A stretch of DNA of 64,000 nt, taken from Prostheceraeus crozeri (lineage: Eukaryota; Platyhelminthes; Polycladida; Euryleptidae). The translations under genes were made by a program, and so were the position numbers. A model generated the notes under the pieces. That model searched no databases. It was not told the origin of the DNA and saw only the letters and a program-made list of their open reading frames with translations. This document shows, piece by piece, positions 56,371 through 64,000 of the stretch; the first letter of the stretch is position 1, and every line of letters begins with the position of its first letter. The DNA lies in assembly GCA_907163375.1 (NCBI GenBank), contig CAJQUW010003470.1, forward strand, positions 62,001 through 126,000, read 5' to 3'.

Positions 56371-57808
56371 AATCAATAATTTATAAATAAAAATGCTTTT
56401 TCAGGAACAGAGGTCGTTCTGATGTTTGTCTTGGTCAAATCATTCACATATTCAGAAATCATTATTATATCTACAATATTCGAAGTATGGGATAAAATCG
56501 GTCAATAAGTAAGATAAGCCGTGGATTATCATCAATTGGAAATGGACGGAATTGTTCATCTCATTACCGTCAAAGTCTGTTCATGAAAACATTTCACTTC
56601 AGCACGATGTGATTTTCATAAGCAGAGTCTGCTATATGACCTTGCCGTCACGAAATACGCTAAGTTAAACCAGTGAACTGAAATCTTATACCAGCATTCT
56701 ATGTAATATTATAGTTATCATGCAATATTTTAATAACTATTGATGTGCGATAATAATGCCTTGACATTTTGGCAAACATAACCGGATCGCATAAAATTTC
56801 TAAAATTTACCAGGAGTAGTAAATAAGTTTTTCTCGATTACCGGGAATATGCGAGACTCTACATTTACCACAATAATCGTGTAAACAGACGTTCCTTTAC
56901 ATTTACCGCAATTATCTTTCGAAGTAACTTTGTTTTGATCTTCTTTCAACTCTTTTTTTGTGATAAAGCAATGCTAGAGGGTGCTTCGGGACACCCGCAC
57001 AATAAGGACAGATGCCAATTCCTCGAGACGTCCAGATTGAGGAGAGTAAACTATAAAAACCAAGCTAAAAACTTGCTAAAAACTAGTCTTAAATACTTAC
57101 TTGATTGCGCCCGCTTAAATGACAAAGAAATAACAATTCAATAATGGAAATTGGTACAAGAAATACTTGTTAATTTCTAGAATCGATTAATTACCGGATG
57201 CGCTATTTGATTCTTTATTGCAGTACTGTAATAAAATCTTTACGACACACAAAACACCGCATGAAGCGAACCTGCAGATGGAAGCATTTTATAAACAATC
57301 ACTTCAGTCCAAGTTTTTGCAAAAATATTAGACTCAGATCAAAGGTGGCCTTCTATACAGGAAGAAGCATTGTATATAGCAATGGTGATAGCCAGTGATG
57401 TTCTCGAATAGTAATGTTGAGGTGCACATTTCTCGATAATTCATTTATTAACCGGTTCCAGAAAATGTATTACAGACATTTATTTGTTTGAAAACCTCTT
57501 CGAGAAATTACTTGCAAATGCATTGCATGCGTTATGCAACACGCACTAAAAAGTTCATCTTAGACCGGTAGTTATGAAATATACAAAACATCCGTGGTTT
57601 TGCATCTCGCGTTTTTCAAACCGAAAGCGTTAACAAAACACCAATGAAATAAATATTTATCAGAACAGTTCACCAATTTAACAAAATGTAATCAAGACCC
57701 AACACGAATTTGTGAGGAAGCTTTTACAGAGAGATCGCTTTCATAAGTAAATTGCAAATTACCGTATTACCAGCATCACCATGCAATTATAACAAACATG
57801 CTACTCAC
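56371..57808. other. Probably intronic, no exon recognised
   Basis: AT-rich; a CCGG-AAT type of word recurs near 56810-56850 and again at 57190, but no element could be delimited. Confidence 0.4.
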
Positions 57809-58168
57809 TCGAAAAGGCGCATTCATCTTCAATACCATTATTCTTCGAAGTATTTCTATCATTCGTATCGACGACAGACGGGCTAGCTGACTGTTTAAAT
57901 CGATGAACTGTACTATTGTGATTATGATCTTCCACGTAACTGATAAGCTTTGGACCTGAGGTTATCGCTTTCGCTGTGCATTGACGTTGAGAGCATTCCC
58001 AATATCTGCGTCCACTAGGAGTTTGTACTTTAACACGATATTTGTAGTCTCCAATAACCAGCAATTCGCCCTCACCATTCTTGCCTACTTTCCCCGTTGG
58101 CAGAAAGTGGTAATCCAAGTTGGGTGAGGGCAACACATGATTGCCATTGTTACGCGGCATCCTTTGAT
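57809..58168 (-). CDS. FLYWCH-type zinc-finger protein, first coding exon
   Basis: On the minus strand an acceptor (TTTCTCTGACTCAG) precedes 58168, the ATG is at 58160, and the donor CGA|GTGAGT follows 57809, leaving phase 1. The 117 codons contain one FLYWCH finger at about residues 19-81: F19, the hydrophobic LLV at 33-35, Y39 and Y41, then YWEC with W54 and C56, C61, and the HNH at 79-81. C56, C61, H79 and H81 are the expected zinc ligands. FLYWCH fingers bind DNA or proteins in chromatin factors (for example mod(mdg4) variants and FLH proteins of nematodes) and also occur in MULE transposases. No MULE core was seen nearby and the splice sites favour a host gene. The residues after the finger are polar and probably disordered. 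Confidence 0.8.
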
Positions 58169-58169
58169 C

Positions 58170-59764
58170 TGAGTCAGAGAAATATCACTGATTATAATTA
58201 AGTTGAGTATAAAATGATAAATATTGTGCAAAAGCAATGAAATATCAAATGGAGATTCTTCAGTATAAAATTCATAAAGTTACTTGGTCCAACAGGATTT
58301 TGTATCTAAATAAAGCCATAAACAAATCTTTCATAGTGTCTACTTCATGGTTATGAGATAAAACAAAGATTTGTTAGAAGCAGGGCTTGTTTTTTAAATT
58401 CAATTTTATAAATTGCCAACTATTAGCTAAGATTTATGGTTGCTGGCTGCCAGTCGGATGAGATATTAGGAGAGTAGTATGAAAAAAATGCGTGTTTATA
58501 TTAGTCAGGATAATTTTAGATGCATGAAAAATGAAAGCGCATGAAACTTAGAACCTGAACATTACCTTCTCACAAGATGCGTTGGTGGAACAGGTTCTGA
58601 TGTCTAAAGATCAAAGTATGCATTATTTTTTCTGCTGTTTTTGGAGATGCTCAGTGGCCTAAATTTGAATTCGAAAACAACGATATCTACCATTGGCATT
58701 AAGCGTCATGTTTTAAATAAGTTAGGACGATTTCATACTGCAGCAAGTAATAACTGCTATCAGTCACAATGGCCAGAGGAGCCACACCGTCACATCGGAA
58801 AGGACTGTCACAAAAATGAAGGAAAAAGAATATTAGTTCGTGTCAATCGATGATAAGGTATCCTTTCCTTCATGATTTGACCGAAGGTTTATGCCAACAT
58901 GCATACACTTTGAAAACCCTCCAGACAGCATTCGTCACATTATTGAAAGACGACAGTGGGGACAGTCAGATAAGCAGATAAAGCAATTCCAAGTATCGTC
59001 GTGAAATACATTCCTGCATCATCAAAAGAGTAGATAAGTAAACAATAGAGAGCTTCTTATGAATTGGTCATCGATCACTCAATAAATAATATATTTGCTT
59101 GTCATCTATCTATATTCAGGGATGAGAATACAGGAGGGTGAAGCATCCGAAAACAATCGATTTTAAACGACTCGAAAAATGCGTAAAATGTTCAATAAGC
59201 ATTGCCACCACTGATGTAAAAAATCGTTTTATCGATTTATATTGCAATCAATAATTCACACATAGTGCACAACAAGTTGAATCTTAAAAAACAAAATCAC
59301 AAGAATTTCCTCTATCCGTGATTAAAGAGGTCTCTCACGATGAGAAAGAGAGCCAGATTACATTCTACATGTATAACACATAATTGCATGTGTAAAAACA
59401 TAAACATGTAAAATTGCATGTGCATAATATAAACACATTATATATACACTAATCCCAAGGAGACTTGCTGAAGTTGAATATCAATTTGCATTAGCAGGAT
59501 GACGTAGACGTTCGCTGTGAATTAAACAAGTGTCAAGCAGTCAACATGTTAGCATCCATATCTATGTTTTCAAATATCTTTATGTTCTATCGTAAATAGC
59601 TAGCTTACATAGTAACTTGATTGCGATTTTCAACAAGATGAAAGCACCACTGAATTCGAATATAGAAAGAAGAAAAATCAATGGATCTGCGGCATTGCTG
59701 TTGGATTATCAATGAATACATGAAAAATGACACAAATGCAAAAAGTTAACTTCAGAAAAGTAAA
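58170..59764. other. No gene recognised
   Basis: Upstream of the FLYWCH exon on the minus strand; a 5' noncoding exon and promoter may lie here but were not identified. A short cluster of TTGCATGTG / AACACAT words lies at about 59380-59445. Confidence 0.4.
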
Positions 59765-59779
59765 ATGATGAGAAGCACG

Positions 59780-59965
59780 CATCAACAGCAAGAGTATTGT
59801 AATAGACGAACAGCAGGTGGACATAAAAAGATTACTGAGCGTTGTAATCGAGTATTAATCCGGCTGACATGGAAGTATAGCTTTTCCTCTGCTAGACAGC
59901 TTTTCAAATTGTGGAAACTCCAAGAAGAGTCCGGAGTTCATTTTGAGGGATCAGTTCCGCAAAAC
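59780..59965 (+). pseudogene. Tc1-like transposase N-terminal fragment
   Basis: The plus-strand frame reads TAGGHKKITERCNRVLIRL followed by SSARQLFKLWKLQEESGVHF and SVPQNL. Tc1-type transposases have a GRPRKTT-xxx-DRxIVRL stretch, then S(S/T)xxL and SxxTVRRRL in the same order, forming the second DNA-binding helix-turn-helix. The DDE part is absent and no inverted ends were found. Confidence 0.5.
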
Positions 59966-60409
59966 TTAGATGTGACAAGTCTCTTTGGATGTAGTGTATG
60001 CATAATATCGTAATGTGTAATCGTGTAGAGCAATCCCATGCTGATATTCTCTTGATAATCTCATGTTGATACCTTTCAGCAAATTGTGGTGTTACCTCTT
60101 TCTGGGCAAGGGCAACAAGACCATCACTTGCGAAAGATAAAGTGTCAGTTCCATGATTACTTTTCAAGAGCTCTGATTTTTTAAGTCACTTATTGTAAAC
60201 CTTTAAATCATGGATTATTTGTAAAAATTGAATACACAATTTGCTTTCAATTGCTATAGACAATTCACATTACACTAGTTGATAGTTCGGAATCATCTCT
60301 GGAGAGGAGGTTGAACTAGTGGAATTATACCATCGAAGATAGGGACTCAAAGTAGATAGATATTCATAAGACGGAGCACATGTCAACCGAAGATGATGAC
60401 GAAAAGATG

Positions 60410-60900
60410 TTCCTACCATCAGAACAGGTAAAGAAGGTCGATCATTTCAAGTACCTGTGATATCACCATCGACAAAGAAGATTAACGGGGTACTGTGTCA
60501 CAAGAAGATGCCGGCAAAACTGAAAGCAAAGGTCTACACAACCATGGTATGACAGGTGATGCTATATGGAAGCGAGATTTGGTAAATCAACTAAAATAAT
60601 CGCCAAAAGATCGCCGCAACAGAAATGTGTATGTTGCCAGGAATCCTCGGGGTTACAAGAAGAGACAGGAAAAGCAATGAAGACATTCGCGAAGCACTCG
60701 GGATTCATCCGATCGATGGAATCATGCGGTGGCACCGACTGAGGGGAAACGTCGCGAGCATAGGGAATGCATGTGCCAGGGCCGAAAATCGGAGGGCGAC
60801 CAAAGAAAAAGCGCCAAGTGTTAGAGGACATTAAGAGCATTGGAGCATCAACCGCGGATGCAATGGACCGCTCGAGATGGAAGAGGAAAAATTAGGCCCC
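60410..60900 (+). pseudogene. LINE 3' fragment (RTE-like C-terminus)
   Basis: The reading starts with EQVKKVDHFKYL near 60430, the segment that precedes YGSETW in RTE-like LINEs. MLYGSEIW follows at 60557-60582 after an internal stop, then RIAATEMCMLPGILGVTRRDRKSNEDIREALGIHPIDGIMRWHRLRG at 60610-60750. The last part, with STADAMDRSRWKRK-like text near 60850-60890, is the conserved end of these polyproteins. Several stops and frameshifts are present. It is a relative of the LINE at 1-2247 but a different family. Confidence 0.8.
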
Positions 60901-60959
60901 TTCACAGGGACAAGGCTTTTCAAGGTGAGCAAGTTGTAGAAAAAGGCTTATTTCACGGA

Positions 60960-62740
60960 CTTATAGTAGTTATACAAAAAACAGTAGCCTAATGCATACC
61001 AATAACTAATGCGCACTATGTGCATTATTTTATCTAAAATTTCATATCATATAATTCATCAAATTTAACATTTCATAAAACATCACAAAAATGCGACAAA
61101 AAAGTGTTTTCGCATTCGTATATGGATGAAAAAAATGAAATATACATTATATGTGTTAGAATTGCACATTTCAAGTAAACCTATGACCGAGAATCAAAAA
61201 TCAGTTACGATACAAGAGCTTGAAACTCTCACAAAACAGGATGAGAAAAATGTATTGGAGGCAATCTGCACATACAACTCATTACGCATTATCAAAAATC
61301 TCAAGCGAGGGCAAATCCTATTGCTTCAATTCAATATTGTGTCCTGCGTTTTCTAAGATGCTCTACATAGTTATCGCGAGAAACTTAGATTGTGCCAAGC
61401 AGATTGCATACGCCTGTTGAATGCATGTGCTCAACTTTTAACGAAGTGTTTGATCTAACTCAGATCATCTAAAAAAAGCCAAAATTTATTCGATTCTCGT
61501 ACCTTTGCCACCAATGTAAGAGTTAGATAAAAAATCTGGTACAAACATTATTTAGATCATTATGAATGGCAAAACGAAGTCGGTGGAATCGGGCAGAAGT
61601 AGAGATATTATCAATACATCATATTTAGCAATATTTGAGGCAGCTCACATCATCCTCTACGATTGTTTTTTGATAAAACCATACTATTGTCGCCTTTACC
61701 GTCATGCATTGTCTCGCCAAAATCCCAACTGAATAAGGAGCGAGATATAAGCTTCATCAAAGTCAGCCCAACTGTTCATTCTAAAACCTTTATTGAACAT
61801 TAGCTCATCACGATCACTAAAATTACTTAATTTCAATTCAGGTCAATGCCCTATTCGAACGAATTTCGTGCTTGACATCAACTGGAATACTGCACACAGG
61901 AGCTCTGCTGTTCACATTCATCACACTGCTAATAATTATGACTTATCACTCCTTACGAAAGCCGAAACAGCCGTAAGAAACAGTCTCAAGAAATAAACGA
62001 AGATTTACTGCGAAGAGCTTTAAAGAAGAGCTGGTGAAGCAGATGAATGAACAAATTAACTTTGTTTGCGCACTCGGAGGCACATTAGGCACGGAACATT
62101 TCTTGCATGTGGATACTGCAATTAATAACCGATGAACTTAACACTAACAAGCATTACATATAACCCAGTCATAGCAGCGCTTATCTCCCATGCATTTCTA
62201 TGACATCACTTTCTTGCAAACGCATTCTATCGCATCTGAATTCGAGTGAGTTTATCGCAATTCAGCAGAAATAACATAGCAGAAATGAAAAAATAATTGA
62301 AAAGAGAATGACAAACTTTGGGCATCCACACCAATTGATCTGAACAGAGCTTTTTGTACTCTGATTTCTCAAAATAAAGATTCTATAACTTACGTCGATC
62401 CCACAATATCGACGAACGACGAAGAGAAGACATGTTGATAAAGATTAGAGCTAGTGCGCCTCAATCCTGCAGGGAATGTGAAATTAAGTATCTGAAATCC
62501 CCGGAAGTAGTATGAAGAACTTTTGTATATACACAAGGATGAGAAAACAAGAGAATGAAAAAATCCAGTAGCACACGCAGTGGCGGGGCCTCAATGCGTG
62601 AAATGTAGTTAGCATTACCAAACTTGATATGAAAATCAGAAGGATTCTCATCTCTGATTTGTTGTATTTGCCGTTGAATTTGCAAGTTTTTTTGCAGAAT
62701 TATCACTCCCAGGATAACAGCGAGCCATGAATGAAGCCAT
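60960..62740. other. No gene recognised
   Basis: AT-rich; the longest frame is 81 codons (62461-62706, minus), not recognisable. Confidence 0.45.
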
Positions 62741-62744
62741 GTCT

Positions 62745-63440
62745 TCTAACTTGATTAAGAGGTCCCCATAAGAAACCTATTCACACGCCTCTTGAAAGTA
62801 TCAAGATTATATTGGTTAGAGAAAGTGGTCAGGGGAAACTGATTGCAAAGCTTTGCCAAGCGAAGAATAACTTTTCGAAACTCAAAGTACGTGTGCTCTT
62901 CTATGCGCCTCAGGAGAAGATCTTAGGTTTGAATACGCATTCATTTGCTGCAGAGGTGGTTCTACCGAAATATTATCTGTAGAAGAGACTGACAGAAGCA
63001 GCATCACGTCTGACGGAGAACGGCTGCAACTCGCCAGCGAGCTTTCTTCCCATAAGATTCTTGACACGTTTCTCAGCCAATTCAATGTTAAGATGTGTTT
63101 GTGGCGCACATAGATGGCAAAAATACGCCATGTAACGAATGGTGGACTTGTCAAGATAGCAGACAGTCTGTGGTGGAAGATGGTTGCTAACACGATAGAG
63201 GCTACCAATGCGTTGAGCTGCCTACCTGCTGATGGACTGGATGTACGTTTTCCATGACAAATCTTTGGTAACCTGCATTCCAAGGAGATAGACTCTTGTT
63301 CTCTGATCCTGTTATCTGACATCTTAATGCTATATTGGTCACCACTACCCATCTTTTTGAAGTCGTGAGTGCGGAATACTCTGACTATCTGAAGGATTGA
63401 AAGAAACAAGCATTTGGCGCCTATTCGGAGACCTTGCGCA
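62745..63440 (-). pseudogene. LINE 3' fragment, C-terminal third of an RT polyprotein
   Basis: Minus-strand pieces in different frames follow the order of a LINE RT C-terminus: QSFRxxxxSALTTSKRW near 63400, the thumb-region text (SHHRL..., LPPQTVCYLDKSTIR) near 63200-63150, LNIELAEKRVKNLMGRKLAGELQPFSVRRDAASVSLFYRYYFG at about 63090-62965, and the tail TYFEFRKVILRLAKLCNQFPLTTF followed by NQYNLDTFKRRVNRFLMG at about 62890-62765. The same tail occurs in the fragment at 33 kb. Frameshifts separate the blocks, though a 175-codon frame remains open by chance in another register. Confidence 0.75.
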
Positions 63441-63449
63441 AGTCCTCAT

Positions 63450-64000
63450 TACTCTTCGAAGCGTTATAACATTTGCATGAACAGGGTGACACTGGTATAG
63501 CTTTAAAAATGTGCATCTTCAAGTAGAAGAAGCACATTATCAAGCAACATACGAGTAAGTCATTTAAAACGTGAAGTCAGCACATTAGTTCTCCAAAAAT
63601 GTATTTTGACTTTTCCTAAGTTCTTTTCCTGTTTTCTCTAAAACATTTTGCAATTTTCTATAAAGATCGAGCATTTCTAATACCAGTCATGTTTGAAAGA
63701 ACGAAGGAAGTAACAATGATCCACTCATATCTATGTTGTGTCATCCATTAACTGTGCGATCAATTAATATTCAAATTTCAATGAGTTATCGTAAATCGCG
63801 ATGAACTCATTGCAAATTTGATAGCGCGAGCCAGTGACATTCCTTTTCAATGATTAGTGAAAGGTTCACACCACAAAGACGTTTCCTAGACGCAGTCTGG
63901 TATGAAGTGTTTGGTTCTCCAATAGTCGTACCAAAACATTGCCGAAAAGTTTGGACGTAGCTCAAGCGCTCCACCTCATGCTGCGATTAAGTCCATTCAT
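63450..64000. other. No gene recognised
   Basis: Nothing supported up to the window edge. Confidence 0.45.

Overview
The window looks like a gene-poor, repeat-rich stretch of an animal genome. The base composition is AT-rich, there are no dense open frames or operons, exons are short and flanked by consensus splice sites, and most of the recognisable protein coding belongs to eukaryotic transposons of many superfamilies. The mixture (LINEs with a PHD-like finger, hAT, piggyBac, pogo, Tc1/mariner, BEL/Pao, tRNA-derived SINEs) suits a marine invertebrate. The species cannot be fixed from the sequence alone.

Layout. 0-2.3 kb: a nearly intact LINE polyprotein (5' end beyond the window) with a TGAG tail, sitting just inside the end of a hAT-like element. 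2.4-7.4 kb: no gene seen, one tRNA-derived SINE. 7.6-8.9 kb: decayed Tc1/mariner element. 14.1-15.2 kb: old copy of the same LINE family as at the left edge. 15.7-16.5 kb: shrunken pogo/Tigger-like element. 17.7-18.0 kb: duplicated repeat. 19.0 kb: SINE with target-site duplication. 20.3-22.0 kb: Tc1/mariner element with very long inverted ends, followed by a 175-bp near-perfect palindrome. 23.1-24.6 kb: mariner-like element. 24.7-25.7 kb: LINE end. 25.8-29.1 kb: broken BEL/Pao retroelement with both LTRs. 29.2-30.0 kb: two diverged direct repeats. 33.0-37.1 kb: LINE fragments, including a 384-codon CR1/L2-like reverse transcriptase. 37.1-40.7 kb: hAT element inserted in a LINE. 46.5-47.5 kb: hAT MITE with a perfect 8-bp duplication. 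48.1-52.4 kb: a hAT element apparently split by a second hAT. 53.6-56.4 kb: piggyBac-like relic, a palindromic motif present three times, and a nested hAT-like MITE. 59.8-63.5 kb: Tc1 and LINE fragments.

Host genes. The best candidate is a minus-strand gene whose first coding exon (57.8-58.2 kb) carries a FLYWCH zinc finger between a consensus acceptor and a GTGAGT donor. Two further minus-strand candidate exons at 44.4-44.7 kb and 42.1-42.2 kb have matching splice phases (1 to 1, then 0 to 0) and the last ends in a stop. Together they could be one three-exon gene spanning 16 kb, with the hAT, MITE and piggyBac insertions lying in its first intron. That joining is inference. No rRNA, functional tRNA, CRISPR array or bacterial-type regulatory element was found.
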